64,000 bases of DNA, taken from positions 806,001 through 870,000 of the forward strand of contig CAWILH010000002.1 in assembly GCA_963836915.1 (NCBI GenBank), read 5' to 3'. Below are positions 53,095 to 62,985 of the stretch, one piece after another. Each line of letters starts with the position of its first letter. The stretch's first letter is position 1. The DNA comes from Cryomorpha sp963836915 (GTDB taxonomy: Bacteria > Bacteroidota > Bacteroidia > Flavobacteriales_D > Cryomorphaceae). Both the position numbers and the translations under genes were made by a program. The notes under the pieces were generated by a model that saw only the letters and a program-made list of their open reading frames with translations, had not been told where the DNA came from and searched no databases.

Positions 53095-56000
53095 AAAGGA
53101 TCATTGCATTTTTTATAGAAAACTCGCTGCTCGTATACCTCGGCCTTATTGCGATAGCATTAATGGGCGTGCTGCTGGCATCGAGGATGAACACATCCTT
53201 CTTCCCAAATGTAGACGAAAAGTTCATCGTGATCGAAGCAGTATACCCCGGATCATCGCCCGTAGAAGTAGAAGAGGGAATAACCCAGAAGGTAGAAGAA
53301 AACCTGAAGGGCGTATCCGGAATAGACCGTGTGACTTCTGTAAGTTCTGAAAACGCCGCCAATATAAGGGTAGAACTTGAGAGCGATGTAGATGCCGACC
53401 TGGTGCTGCAGGACGTTAAAAACGCGGTAGATCAGATTTCAACATTTCCGGAAGGGATGGAAAGAATCGTGGTATATGTGGAAGAGATCGTAAACTTTAC
53501 AGCAAAGTTGGCACTCGTAGGCGACGTATCGCTGGGCACCTTGGAGCAGACCGCCGACCGGGTAGAAGATGAGCTGCGCGCCTATCCGGGAATTTCCAAG
53601 ATAAGCGTCTCGGGATATCCAGATCAAGAGATCGAAATAGCCGTGGAAGAGTCGAAGCTCAGGGCTTTTGATCTCACCTTCACCGAGTTGGCCAATGCGG
53701 TGAGCTCCTTTAATATTGAGACTACCGGTGGGCGGATAAAGGGCAAGGAAGAAACCATCATACGCTCTGACCATAAGTCATATACCGCCAATGAAATGCT
53801 CGATGTGGTGATCAAGGTGCTGCCCGATGGCAAAAAGCTGCAATTGCGCGATGTGGCCGCCGTGCGAGACGACTGGGCAGAAAATACGGATGCCGGCTAT
53901 TTTAATGGCAAGAAGGCGGTGTTCATCACCGTAAATACGCTCAATGAAGAAGATATACTGAGCGCGGCAGACAAGATCGAGAAATACGTAAAAAGTTTCA
54001 ACGCCAGCAATCGGGCCGTAGAAATGGTCCTGGTAAAAGACGGTACCGTAAACTTGAAAGAACGCATTGGGTTATTGCAAAAAAACGGCATCATCGGAGC
54101 CCTTATCGTATTCGTGCTGCTTGCTCTATTTTTGCGCATCCGGCTCGCATTCTGGGTTGCGCTGGGCATTCCTATTTCTTTCTTAGGGATGTTCATTTTC
54201 ATCTCATTTACCGGTATCACCATCAATGTGCTCTCCCTTTTTGGAATGATCCTCGTGATCGGAATCTTGGTGGACGATGGCATCGTGGTGGGAGAAAATA
54301 TTTTTCAACATTACGAGAATGGCGAGAGCCGATTAAAGGCGGTGGTAAATGGCACCATTGAAGTACTGCCAGCGGTGATCTCTGCAATCCTTACCACCTG
54401 CATAGCCTTTTCCTTCTTCTTTTTCATTGATGGAAGGCTGGGCGAATTCTTTTCAGATGTATCGGCCGTGGTTATTGCCGCACTCGCTTTTTCGCTTATC
54501 GAAGTGCTTCTCTTCCTTCCAGCCCACCTCGCGCACACCAAGGATCTCACCGAAGATGCGAAGCCCAATAAACTAAAGGACAAGGTAGAAAAGGGCTTGC
54601 TTAAATTCAGGGACCGGTATTTTCAGCCTATCCTTGACTTTTCAGTACAGTATAAGGCCTTTACCTTTCTGGTAATATTCGGGGTGCTCATACTCACCTT
54701 TGGCGCATTGCGCGGCGGGGTGATCCGAACCACATTCTTTCCCGACATCGAGCAGAATGAGATACAGGTTTCGCTCGAATTGCCTTCGGGCACGTCTGAA
54801 GAAGTGACCCGCGAGACCATGAACTATATCGTGAACCGCATCAAGACCCTTGACGGGAAATACTTGGAGCGTGAAGATGTAGACTCCAGCCTCTTCGAGA
54901 ATATAGAAGTAAGGCTCGGGCCGCAGAGCAATCAAGGGTCGGCCACGATCTATCTGGTCTCTTCCGAAAACCGGCCCATTCGGAGTTTCGTAATAGGCGG
55001 CGATATGCGCGAAGCAGTGGGCGCCGTGCCCAAGGCCGAAAAGTTGAGCTTTGCCACCACTACCCCTTTCGGGAAACCGGTCAATATTTCTTTCTCAGGG
55101 CAGGATTTTGAAAAAATAAGGGCTGCGGTAGCCGATTTCAAGAAAGAACTGGGCGCCACAGGAAATGTAAAAGACCTGATAACCAATGACCGCGCCGACC
55201 AGCCAGAGCTCAATATCTCGCTTAATGATGCCGGTCGTGCGCTGGGCTTCACCGAGCAGAGCCTGATAGGCCAAGTGCGCAATGGATTTTTTGGCTTCGA
55301 AGCGCAGCGGCTACAGCGGGGCGACAATGAAGTGAAAGTATGGGTGCGCTACGCCATGGAAGACCGGAAGGAAATAGAACAGCTCAAGAATATGCGGGTG
55401 CGCACCCCGGCAGGAAAGTTGGTGGCACTCAGCGATGTGGCCACCATCGAACCCACCAATGGATTGATAGCCATAAATCACCGAGATGGCCGCCGCGAGG
55501 TGACCGTAGAAGGCGAGATCGCATCTCTCGATGTGAGCACCCCCGAACTTATCGCCCAGATTCAGGACGAAATAATGCCACCCATACTCGGAAAGTATCC
55601 GGGTATCAACGTGACCTATGAAGGGCAGCAGCGCGATACCGCCAAGCTTCAAAAATCAATATCAAGCGTGGGGCCCATCATTCTGGTGCTCATCTTCATC
55701 ACGCTTGTGGTAAGTTTTAGGTCATATTCGCAAACGCTCGCCCTACTGCTCCTTATTCCTTTTGGAATCATCGGCGCAGCTTGGGGCCACTTCATCCACG
55801 ATCAGCCGTTGAGCATCTTGAGTTTCTTGGGAATCATTGCCTTGGTCGGCGTATTGCTGAACGATGGCTTGGTGTACATCGGTACTTTCAATCAAAACCT
55901 GCAGGAAGGCCTCTCCTTTGACGATGCCTTGCAGGCTACTTCCATGACCCGGTTCAGGCCCATCGTGCTCACCACCGTTACCACCACCGCAGGGCTGGGG

Positions 56001-56234
56001 CCGCTCATTTTGGAGACGAGTTTTCAGGCGCAGTTTCTCATACCCATGGCCATTTCCATCGCCTACGGACTTATAGTGGGATCCTTCCTGCTCGTGGTCT
56101 TGCTGCCCATTACGCTCTCCATATTCAATAGAATAAAAATAGGCGCTATTTGGCTTTGGGAGAAGGAAAAACCCAGTGCCGAAGAAGTGGAACAGGCCAT
56201 TAAGCGCAAAAATAGGGAACGCGTAAAGATATGA
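53091..56234 (+). CDS. RND multidrug efflux pump permease (AcrB/HAE1 type)
   Basis: A 1047-residue inner-membrane proton-driven pump. Twelve membrane segments are arranged in two repeats, each with a large periplasmic loop. The first TM segment begins at once (FFIENSLLVYLGLIAIAL). Motif A/D region: GIALGIPISFLG-like and LVDDGIVVGENIF, whose Asp pair (about 404-405) carries protons; the second repeat has LNDGLVYIGTF at the equivalent place. It works with the adaptor upstream and the TolC-type channel downstream to export toxic compounds; the substrate range is unknown. Full length. Confidence 0.95.
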   Translation: MKRIIAFFIENSLLVYLGLIAIALMGVLLASRMNTSFFPNVDEKFIVIEAVYPGSSPVEVEEGITQKVEENLKGVSGIDRVTSVSSENAANIRVELESDVDADLVLQDVKNAVDQISTFPEGMERIVVYVEEIVNFTAKLALVGDVSLGTLEQTADRVEDELRAYPGISKISVSGYPDQEIEIAVEESKLRAFDLTFTELANAVSSFNIETTGGRIKGKEETIIRSDHKSYTANEMLDVVIKVLPDGKKLQLRDVAAVRDDWAENTDAGYFNGKKAVFITVNTLNEEDILSAADKIEKYVKSFNASNRAVEMVLVKDGTVNLKERIGLLQKNGIIGALIVFVLLALFLRIRLAFWVALGIPISFLGMFIFISFTGITINVLSLFGMILVIGILVDDGIVVGENIFQHYENGESRLKAVVNGTIEVLPAVISAILTTCIAFSFFFFIDGRLGEFFSDVSAVVIAALAFSLIEVLLFLPAHLAHTKDLTEDAKPNKLKDKVEKGLLKFRDRYFQPILDFSVQYKAFTFLVIFGVLILTFGALRGGVIRTTFFPDIEQNEIQVSLELPSGTSEEVTRETMNYIVNRIKTLDGKYLEREDVDSSLFENIEVRLGPQSNQGSATIYLVSSENRPIRSFVIGGDMREAVGAVPKAEKLSFATTTPFGKPVNISFSGQDFEKIRAAVADFKKELGATGNVKDLITNDRADQPELNISLNDAGRALGFTEQSLIGQVRNGFFGFEAQRLQRGDNEVKVWVRYAMEDRKEIEQLKNMRVRTPAGKLVALSDVATIEPTNGLIAINHRDGRREVTVEGEIASLDVSTPELIAQIQDEIMPPILGKYPGINVTYEGQQRDTAKLQKSISSVGPIILVLIFITLVVSFRSYSQTLALLLLIPFGIIGAAWGHFIHDQPLSILSFLGIIALVGVLLNDGLVYIGTFNQNLQEGLSFDDALQATSMTRFRPIVLTTVTTTAGLGPLILETSFQAQFLIPMAISIAYGLIVGSFLLVVLLPITLSIFNRIKIGAIWLWEKEKPSAEEVEQAIKRKNRERVKI

Positions 56235-57561
56235 TGAACAATACCTTAAATCGAATTTACATCCTATCGCTGGGCCTTGGCCTCATGGGCAATGTATACG
56301 CACAGGACAGTGTGGGCCTTTACCGCGCTGTTGAGCTTTCGCTGATCCATAATTACGATGTGAATATAGCCGGCGTAGACCGTGAAATGGCCGAAAACAA
56401 TGCAGAAGCAGGCAATGCCGGCCTGCTGCCCACGGTATATCTGGACGGTGGCGGCAGCTACGCCGTGCAAAGCGCCGAGCTACAGTTTGCATCTCCCGAG
56501 CAGCCACCCATCAATGCCGAAGGCGCCGCCACGCTCTCGTACAATGCGGGCGCATATATGGATTATGTGCTCTTCAACGGTGGCCGAAGGTTACACAGGC
56601 TTGATTATCTGAGATCCTTGGGCGAAGATGCCCGCTTGCGCGAAAGGCTCTCCATGGAAAATACCACCCTGAACGTTGCCAATTCATTTCTTGAAGTGGT
56701 GCGGCTTACCAATGCTACCTCCATAGCCCAAGAAGCCATCGGACTTTCGCTGGAGCGGGTAAAACGTGCCGAAGAGAATTATAAATACGGGAATACCACT
56801 AAGCTTCAATTGCTAAATGCCGAAGTAGACCTGCGCAACGATTCCATCACCTATGCCCAGCAAGGGCTCCAACTCAACCAAGCTTTGCGGAATTTGAATA
56901 TGGACATTGGACTGCCGGCAGATACCAGCTTGGCCATAGCGACCGATTTTGAGTTTATGCCCCCACTTGAAAAAAACCTATTGCTCGATAAAGCGCGAAG
57001 CCAGAACACGGCATATTTACGGGCCGAAACAATGCCTTCGGTGCGGGGCTCCTGCTCAAAACGGCCAAAGCTGATATCTTTCCTACCCTAGCCGCGCAGG
57101 CTGCCTACACTTATAATTTTAGCGATCAGGAAGCCAGCTTTATCACCCGACAAGAAACCTATGGCTGGAATGCAGGGCTTACGTTGCGCTTCTACCTGTT
57201 CGATGGCAGCCGCATACAGCGCGCTATTGATAATGCAAACCTTGAGACCCGAGTAGCCCAGATAGAAATAGACCGAAGCACGAATGAAATGGTACGCTTG
57301 ATCAATAATGCCTACGATGCCTACACCACCAATTTTCAATTGCTCAACCTGAGCCGCAGGAACCTCGAACTGGCTATGCTCAACTACAGCCGCAGCCGCG
57401 ATGCCTTTGCAACGGGGCAAATAAACGGTACCGAACTCCGTGATGCACAGCTCAACCTGAGCAGTGCCAAGAATGACATCAGCCAGCAGCGCGTGCGCAC
57501 CAAACTTGCCGAATTAGGCCTTCTCTACGAAGCTGGGGTTTTATTGGAAAACCAGCCATGA
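56231..57561 (+). pseudogene. TolC-family outer-membrane efflux protein, frameshifted
   Basis: The channel component of the RND system. A signal peptide (ending near GNVYAQ) and the first coiled-coil repeat (YRAVELSLIHNYDVNIAGVD; NAEAGNAGLLPTVYLDGGG) are intact. The frame breaks near 57028-57034: after LDKARSQNTAYLRAE the original frame soon stops at 57091, while another frame carries on with NAFGAGLLLKTAKADIFPTL and the second repeat to 57561. One missing base in GAAACAATG accounts for it. If real, it would leave the pump without its own channel; more likely it is a base-calling error. Confidence 0.88.
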
Positions 57562-57854
57562 GTTTAAAGCAATTCATTTTTCTCGGCCGTATCGAAGCCG
57601 TTTCGGCATTGGTGCTTTTTGGTATTGCCATGCCCTTAAAATACCTTGCCGACATCCCTGAAGCAGTAAAATATGTAGGCTGGGTACATGGATTGCTCTT
57701 CGTGATCTATGTCGGTGCCTTGATCTTTATTTCTTTTCAGCGAAAATGGTCTCTCGGCAAGATTCTGCTTTTATTCATCGCTGCTTGGATTCCGGGCGGG
57801 CCTCTCCTATTTGAGAAAAGGCTGCACCGCGAAGAGAAGCGCAACCAGCTGTGA
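57558..57854 (+). CDS. DUF3817 membrane protein
   Basis: A 98-residue protein with three hydrophobic segments (about 15-32, 40-58, 68-83) and the family hallmarks LGRIEAVSALVLFGIAMPLKYLAD and VHGLLFVIYV. The DUF3817 family has no known function. It overlaps the TolC-like gene and the AlkB gene by four bases each, so it is part of the same polycistronic run. Confidence 0.85.
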   Translation: MSLKQFIFLGRIEAVSALVLFGIAMPLKYLADIPEAVKYVGWVHGLLFVIYVGALIFISFQRKWSLGKILLLFIAAWIPGGPLLFEKRLHREEKRNQL

Positions 57855-58474
57855 TGAACCCTACCAATTTACTCCCCTGCGATGGTGAAGCGTATTATTA
57901 TACCGATTTTTTAGGGAACAATGCCGCGGGCCACCATTTCGATATGCTTTTACAAAACATCGAATGGCAAAATGATATCGTGAAAATGTTTGGAAAAACC
58001 ATCACCACTAGCCGAAAAACCGCTTGGTACGGCAAGGAGCCTTTTGAGTATACGTACTCAAAGATTTCACGAAGGGCACGGCCATTTACTGAAGCCTTGT
58101 ATGAGATCGAAGGTGCCATTGCCGAATTTTCGGGAGTGCATTTCAATTCTTGCCTGCTCAATCTTTACCACCACGGTGGCGAGGGTATGGGCTGGCATGC
58201 CGATGATGAAAAAAGCATCGATCCCCACAGCGCCATAGCATCGCTCAGTCTGGGCGCCGAGCGAAAATTTGCCTTTAAGCATAAGCAAACCGGTGAGCGG
58301 GTAGACCATATTCTGGCATCTGGCAGTATGCTGCTTATGAAGGCTCCTACCCAAGTGCATTGGCACCATAGCCTACCAAAAACGAAAAAGATAAATGCAC
58401 CACGTATAAACCTGACATTTAGGAATATGTTGCCACAAAATGGCCTGCACAACCATGCTAAAAACGCCACATAG
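57851..58474 (+). CDS. AlkB-like alpha-ketoglutarate-dependent dioxygenase
   Basis: A 207-residue Fe(II)/2-oxoglutarate dioxygenase, probably a DNA or RNA demethylase. The iron ligands are in GMGWHADDEKS (His-x-Asp, about 115-117) and HWHHSLPKTKK (His about 173), and the 2-oxoglutarate Arg in PRINLTFRNM (about 182-190). LASLSLGAERKFAFKHKQTG matches the core strands. It repairs alkylated bases in the cytoplasm in characterised members. It starts four bases before the DUF3817 stop, so it is coexpressed with the efflux operon. Confidence 0.93.
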   Translation: MMNPTNLLPCDGEAYYYTDFLGNNAAGHHFDMLLQNIEWQNDIVKMFGKTITTSRKTAWYGKEPFEYTYSKISRRARPFTEALYEIEGAIAEFSGVHFNSCLLNLYHHGGEGMGWHADDEKSIDPHSAIASLSLGAERKFAFKHKQTGERVDHILASGSMLLMKAPTQVHWHHSLPKTKKINAPRINLTFRNMLPQNGLHNHAKNAT

Positions 58475-58519
58475 AAAAGAAATGCGTATTTCTGCATGGA
58501 TTTAATGCAATCAGCGTCC

Positions 58520-59620
58520 ATGAGAAAACTTCTCTATTTTATCCTTTTTAGCATCGTATTGATCTTTTGCTCCTGCCAGGTCACGCGTTTCGTAGTCTAT
58601 AATTTTGCCAATATTGATGACCATGAAATATTCCCCTTTCGGGAAATAAGCAACGAGGCTCCTGCATTTGAATTTATCCCTACTGATGGATCAAAAGCGC
58701 CTAAAACTGCCAATACCCCGACTGACACCATACCCTTCGATCAATTCTTGGCAGAGAAAGAAACCGTGGCTTTCTTAATAATTAAAAATGACTCAATATA
58801 TTACGAGACCTATTTGAATAAATACGATACGGCATCTATTGTAAACTCTTTTTCCATGGCCAAGTCGGTGCTGTCCATTTTGATCGGGATCGCTATTGAT
58901 GAGCAGCTTATAAAATCGGTCGATGAACCTATAACCAAATATATCCCAGAGCTGAAGGAGAAAGGCTTTGAGAAAGTGAAGATCTTGCATTTACTCCAAA
59001 TGACTTCGGGATTGAAATTCAATGAGAGCTACGTAAATCCATTTGGCGACGCAGCCACGTTCTACTACGGCCGCAACCTGCGTAAATCTATCAATAAGCT
59101 GAAGCTCGAAGCCGAACCCGGCACCCGTTTTAACTATGTGAGCGGCGATAGCCAGCTGCTCGGACTGGTACTTGAGCGCGCCCTTAAAGACCGATCGATA
59201 AGCGAATACCTTGAAGAAAAGCTATGGAAACCCATGGGGATGGAATACCCGGCTTCATGGAGCCTAGACCGAAAGAAGGATGGGCTTGAAAAAACATTTT
59301 GCTGCCTGAATGCCCGTGCCCGCGACTTTGCCAAAATAGGCAGGCTCTACCTTAACAAGGGCGATTGGAATGGGGAGCAATTGGTACCCAAATCATGGGT
59401 GGAGCGGTCTACGGCCATCGACAGCACTGCCGGTAGTGCGTGGTATTATCAATACCAGTGGTGGCTTGGCGGCAAAGATGGCGACTTCGTAGCAGAAGGA
59501 ATATTGGGTCAGTGTATTTATGTAAATCCGTCCAAGAATTTGGTAATGGTAAGGCTTGGCAAAAAAACCGCGGGCTTGAATTGGGAAGGGCTTATGGCCA
59601 GTATTGCGGCAAACTATTGA
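58520..59620 (+). CDS. Serine hydrolase of the beta-lactamase/class C family, lipoprotein
   Basis: A 366-residue lipoprotein (signal MRKLLYFILFSIVLIFCSC; Cys about 19; start taken at 58520 rather than 58496). The Ser-x-x-Lys motif is FSMAKSVLS (Ser about 111), the Tyr-x-Asn-like motif is YVSGDSQ and HxG-like region GILGQCIYV comes near the end. Members include esterases, D-aminopeptidases and penicillin-binding-like proteins; true beta-lactamase activity is unlikely to be assignable. It faces the periplasm. It is 45 bp downstream of AlkB. Confidence 0.85.
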   Translation: MRKLLYFILFSIVLIFCSCQVTRFVVYNFANIDDHEIFPFREISNEAPAFEFIPTDGSKAPKTANTPTDTIPFDQFLAEKETVAFLIIKNDSIYYETYLNKYDTASIVNSFSMAKSVLSILIGIAIDEQLIKSVDEPITKYIPELKEKGFEKVKILHLLQMTSGLKFNESYVNPFGDAATFYYGRNLRKSINKLKLEAEPGTRFNYVSGDSQLLGLVLERALKDRSISEYLEEKLWKPMGMEYPASWSLDRKKDGLEKTFCCLNARARDFAKIGRLYLNKGDWNGEQLVPKSWVERSTAIDSTAGSAWYYQYQWWLGGKDGDFVAEGILGQCIYVNPSKNLVMVRLGKKTAGLNWEGLMASIAANY

Positions 59621-59648
59621 TCTTCGCTTGATGGGTGGCTCATGGTCA

Positions 59649-61157
59649 TCACATCCAAGACTCATTGCTCTTCTCGGTGCAGTAGAGCAGATAATCATAG
59701 AGATTTTTGGCATCGGTAGCGTCCAAATAGCGCACAGATCGAGTGCCGGCGGCGGTATAAAAACTAATATGGCAGAGATTACGCCGGGCTAGGAATACAT
59801 TATCCTTTCGCGAAAGCGCCTGAATCTTAAAGGATGGCAAGACGGCCCTAGAAGTGAAGGCCCAGCCCTTCTTGATCAACACATAATCTTGATCGAAGAA
59901 GATGCGCACGGTGCGACCGTAAATATAGGCCAGCGACGTGATTAAAAGAATGGGGATCAAGAGCAGAAAGGCCGAGTAGCCATGGAACCAATAGATAAGC
60001 CCGAGGGCAGGCAATAAGATCAGCGAAGATATGATGGCCGCCAGCCGGGCGTATGCGGCCGCATCGGCATGTATCTCGTTGACCGGTGGCATATAATTCT
60101 CAAATATTCCCGTGGCCAGCATCGCGCTTTCTGCCTTCTTTAGCGCTGGGATCTCTATGCTTTGCTTATTGGCCACTTCGCCCACACTATTGGATGGCTT
60201 CAGGGTGGCCGACTCATAGCCCACCGCCCGCCTTAGGGGATTGGTTTGCCAGAGCACAAACTGCACTTTACGGATGGGGACACGAAACTCATTTCGCTTC
60301 AGCAGGCCGGTGCTGATCTCTACCGCCTGCGATTTCAATACAGCCTTGAGATTGTAAAACCGAAGCACCGTGCGCACCAGACTGATGATCACCGAGAGTA
60401 CCGTAAAAAGTATGATGGCGCTCAAGATAAGTGTGATGCCCGCATTTATGGCCTGCTGCGCATATTCATCTACCGAGTCGCTGAAGTACCGTTCTATAAG
60501 CTCTTGGTATTGACTCATGGTACCAAATACGAAGGCTACGGCGATGAGGCCGGTGCGGAGATGATTTTCCGTGAGTCCGACCAATAATAGGTCGAACACC
60601 CCTAGTTTTACGAGCGTCTCCCCTTCTGCTTCCGCAAATGGATCGGCTGGTGTGGCGCCTTCTTCGCGAGCCTCTTCCCCCACGTTTTGAGCAGCTTTTT
60701 TTTGATAGAGCAATGCCTTTAGTTCATTGGCCTTCGGGCGCTCTAAGGCAGGGATTTCCAACTCATTGCCCTTTGATCCTGCCGTATCGACTTTCAAGGC
60801 TACCAGCCCGAGCATTCGCTGCACGATATTTTCAGTGATCTGGATGGACTGAATCCGATCTACATCCACTACGATCCGGTCTTTTACGAGCACCCCCTTA
60901 TGGATAATCAGCTCATCGCCACGTACGTGAAACGTAAAATTGCGGTGCTGGAAATAGGCCAATACCCCGAAGGCCAGAGCCAGTGGGATGATCCCAAAAC
61001 CTAAGAAATACCAGAGTTTGGGATTGGCCGCAGCCAAAGCGATGATGGTAAGCAATAAGGTGGTAAGGGCGCGAAAACTGCGCAGGAGATATACCACGAT
61101 CCCCAGTAAACTCTGCCGTTGCGGCTCCTTGAAGTAGGAGAAATCCGCTTTAGACAT
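59649..61157 (-). CDS. PH-domain membrane protein (YdbT-like)
   Basis: A 502-residue protein. The ATG at 61157 gives MSKADFSYFKEPQRQSLLGI; the frame goes 16 codons upstream, but that part overlaps the partner gene. It carries paired hydrophobic segments near 25-65, 210-260 and 365-410, each followed by a bacterial PH domain (bPH2), for example NFTFHVRGDELIIHKGVLVKD. Members of this YdbT family come with a YdbS-like partner, as here. In Bacillus the YdbS/YdbT pair confers resistance to some antimicrobial peptides; that role is only by analogy. Overlaps the partner gene by eight bases. Confidence 0.85.
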   Translation of the reverse strand: MSKADFSYFKEPQRQSLLGIVVYLLRSFRALTTLLLTIIALAAANPKLWYFLGFGIIPLALAFGVLAYFQHRNFTFHVRGDELIIHKGVLVKDRIVVDVDRIQSIQITENIVQRMLGLVALKVDTAGSKGNELEIPALERPKANELKALLYQKKAAQNVGEEAREEGATPADPFAEAEGETLVKLGVFDLLLVGLTENHLRTGLIAVAFVFGTMSQYQELIERYFSDSVDEYAQQAINAGITLILSAIILFTVLSVIISLVRTVLRFYNLKAVLKSQAVEISTGLLKRNEFRVPIRKVQFVLWQTNPLRRAVGYESATLKPSNSVGEVANKQSIEIPALKKAESAMLATGIFENYMPPVNEIHADAAAYARLAAIISSLILLPALGLIYWFHGYSAFLLLIPILLITSLAYIYGRTVRIFFDQDYVLIKKGWAFTSRAVLPSFKIQALSRKDNVFLARRNLCHISFYTAAGTRSVRYLDATDAKNLYDYLLYCTEKSNESWM

Positions 61158-61662
61158 AATTGGCCGCTTTTTTAGAAATATAATCCCTAAGCTGCTGGGC
61201 TTCATCTTGCTCCAACCCAGGAATGGATAAATCGGAAGTTGCTCCGCCAGCCGTATAAATCTTCAGGGTGCAGAGCTCATATTTTCGCTCTAATGGCCCT
61301 TGAGATACTTCCGTATGCTGTATCCGGTTAAAGGGAATAGTGAGAATGGTGCGGAATATCCATCCTTTCTTATACGTGATATCCTTTTCCCGCAAGGCAT
61401 AGGATCGCTTTCGATAGCCGCGGTTAATGGCATAAAAATTAAAACCAGCCAGCAGCAATACGCCTGGAACCATAAGGAATAACCACCAATCACCTACTGC
61501 GACAGGGATTATAATAGCGGCGATGGTCGGAATGCTCCAAAATATGGAAGCGATCAGGTTTCGCAGCGAGCGGTACCGTATGGGGTGATGTTGAAAACGT
61601 ACATCTTCTAGGGCCGGAAGGTCTTGCGTAATTACTTCCGGGTTCTCCCAGGCTATATCCAT
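61150..61662 (-). CDS. PH-domain membrane protein (YdbS-like)
   Basis: A 170-residue protein from the ATG at 61662 (MDIAWENPEVITQDLPALEDV). Two hydrophobic segments (about 34-75) precede a bPH2 domain (YALREKDITYKKGWIF, IPFNRIQHTEVSQGPLER, LKIYTAGGATSDLSIPGL). It is the small partner of the larger YdbT-like protein and is translated just before it, with an eight-base overlap. The length is normal for the family. Confidence 0.88.
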   Translation of the reverse strand: MDIAWENPEVITQDLPALEDVRFQHHPIRYRSLRNLIASIFWSIPTIAAIIIPVAVGDWWLFLMVPGVLLLAGFNFYAINRGYRKRSYALREKDITYKKGWIFRTILTIPFNRIQHTEVSQGPLERKYELCTLKIYTAGGATSDLSIPGLEQDEAQQLRDYISKKAANYV

Positions 61663-61767
61663 ACAGCGAAGGTAAGGAGTAGCTTTCTTAAACCGGGATG
61701 GCTGCCGCAAAATATTTTAAACGGGCTACAGCCGATCTAAATGGTACTTTTACGCCAAAAATCAACT

Positions 61768-61953
61768 ATGGATGGTATTGGCAACGGCCATTTTATTTTT
61801 GCCATAATCTTTGCAGTCTCTTTTATAGCCGCAATGGTATGGGCATATCGCAAAGACCTCAAAGGACTCGGGCGCCACTACCGAAAAGTATGGCTGATCA
61901 TCCTGATGGTATTGGTGATTTATTTCATCATATTTTTTCTCAATCGGATTTGA
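61768..61953 (+). CDS. Small two-helix membrane protein
   Basis: A 61-residue protein from the ATG at 61768 (MDGIGNGHFIFAIIFAVSF). It has two hydrophobic segments (about 8-26 and about 41-58) joined by a basic loop (AYRKDLKGLGRHYRKVW). No family was recognised, although short membrane proteins like it are common in Bacteroidota. An earlier in-frame ATG at 61741 is possible. Confidence 0.5.
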   Translation: MDGIGNGHFIFAIIFAVSFIAAMVWAYRKDLKGLGRHYRKVWLIILMVLVIYFIIFFLNRI

Positions 61954-62005
61954 TGGCGTACCATGCCCATCGATTTTATATATTTGAAAATCAGAAAACC
62001 AACCT

Positions 62006-62806
62006 ATGAAACAATTTTCCCTAATTCTTACGCTTACTCTATTGATCCCCACCCTAGGTGCTTTTGCACAGGAATTGGAGAAAGAACCCGTCTACCGCGC
62101 GGGTAAATTTTACAATTCGCAAGAAATGGAGATTATCTTTTCGTTTGCCAGTATTGACTATGACAGCGTGAGTGTAGATCAAAATATGAGATTTACACCG
62201 GTCTTAAATTTGGCTGGACATATCAATTACGATGTTAGCAAGAATCTCGGGTTTTCGGCAGGACTTGCCATCAGGAATGTAGGCTTCATTGCCAAATATC
62301 CCGATGCGGAAAACGATCTTAAAATAAAATACCGCACCTATAATTTAGGATTGCCCATCGGATTTAAAATTGGGAACCTAAACCAGAACAGGCCTTTCTT
62401 CCTTTTTGGGGGCTACGAAGTAGAGATGCCCTTTCATTATAAGCAGAAACGGTTTGAAAATGGCGACAAGAAAGAAAAGATCACAGGTTGGTTTAGCGAT
62501 AGAACGGAGCTCTTTACACAATCGGTATTTGCAGGAGTGCAGCTGCCAGGCGGTATGGCATTGAAGGTCAAATATTATTTGGACAGTTTCTTCAATCAGG
62601 ATTATAAAGAATTTAGGGAAGTAGAAGGTACAGGACCTGTCGAAGTGCAGCCATTCCAAGGTTTTCAAGCCAATGTTTTTTACCTGTCTATCAATTGGTT
62701 TCCTTTCAAAGATTCGAAATTATACCTTGAGAATCTTAGAACAGTACCCGAGACTTTTACCACTGCTTCGTACCGCGCCAAAAAACGTGGGAATTGGAAG
62801 CGATGA
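62006..62806 (+). CDS. Putative outer-membrane beta-barrel protein
   Basis: A 266-residue exported protein with a signal peptide (MKQFSLILTLTLLIPTLGAFAQ). The mature part shows repeated barrel-like strands (LGFSAGLAIRNVGFIAKY, NLGLPIGFKIGNL, GMALKVKYYLDSFF) and ends in a basic tail (TASYRAKKRGNWKR). It resembles porin-like or OmpW-like barrel proteins of Bacteroidota in layout, but no family can be named. It precedes the aromatic leader region by 117 bp; co-transcription is unlikely because a separate promoter is seen there. Confidence 0.6.
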   Translation: MKQFSLILTLTLLIPTLGAFAQELEKEPVYRAGKFYNSQEMEIIFSFASIDYDSVSVDQNMRFTPVLNLAGHINYDVSKNLGFSAGLAIRNVGFIAKYPDAENDLKIKYRTYNLGLPIGFKIGNLNQNRPFFLFGGYEVEMPFHYKQKRFENGDKKEKITGWFSDRTELFTQSVFAGVQLPGGMALKVKYYLDSFFNQDYKEFREVEGTGPVEVQPFQGFQANVFYLSINWFPFKDSKLYLENLRTVPETFTTASYRAKKRGNWKR

Positions 62807-62902
62807 GTCAAGGATTAGGCGAACGCCGGTTTTGCTGATAAAACGAATGAACTTTATGCTATGAGATACGGGTTATTATCTCCGATTCTTTCGCCCAATT
62901 GT

Positions 62903-62910
62903 TTACTTTG
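62903..62910 (+). promoter_or_regulatory. Probable -7 box (TTACTTTG) for the pheA leader
   Basis: Seven of eight positions match TAnnTTTG. Transcription would begin near 62917, seven bases before the leader ATG at 62924. Confidence 0.4.
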
Positions 62911-62923
62911 GCCGCTTATATCC

Positions 62924-62980
62924 ATGAATACGTTGAACCTTCATAATTTCGGTTGGTATTATTTTCAAGATCCCGCTTGA
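62924..62980 (+). CDS. Aromatic leader peptide of the pheA operon
   Basis: An 18-codon frame (MNTLNLHNFGWYYFQDPA plus TGA) too short for normal gene calling. It has Phe9, Trp11, Tyr12, Tyr13 and Phe14, five aromatic codons among 18, in a run just before the stop. It lies immediately upstream of prephenate dehydratase and an aromatic aminotransferase gene, and is followed by alternative hairpins. A ribosome that stalls on scarce Phe or Tyr tRNA would leave the antiterminator free to form. I infer a regulatory peptide whose product itself has no role; expression is not proven. Confidence 0.7.
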   Translation: MNTLNLHNFGWYYFQDPA

Positions 62981-62985
62981 AGAAA

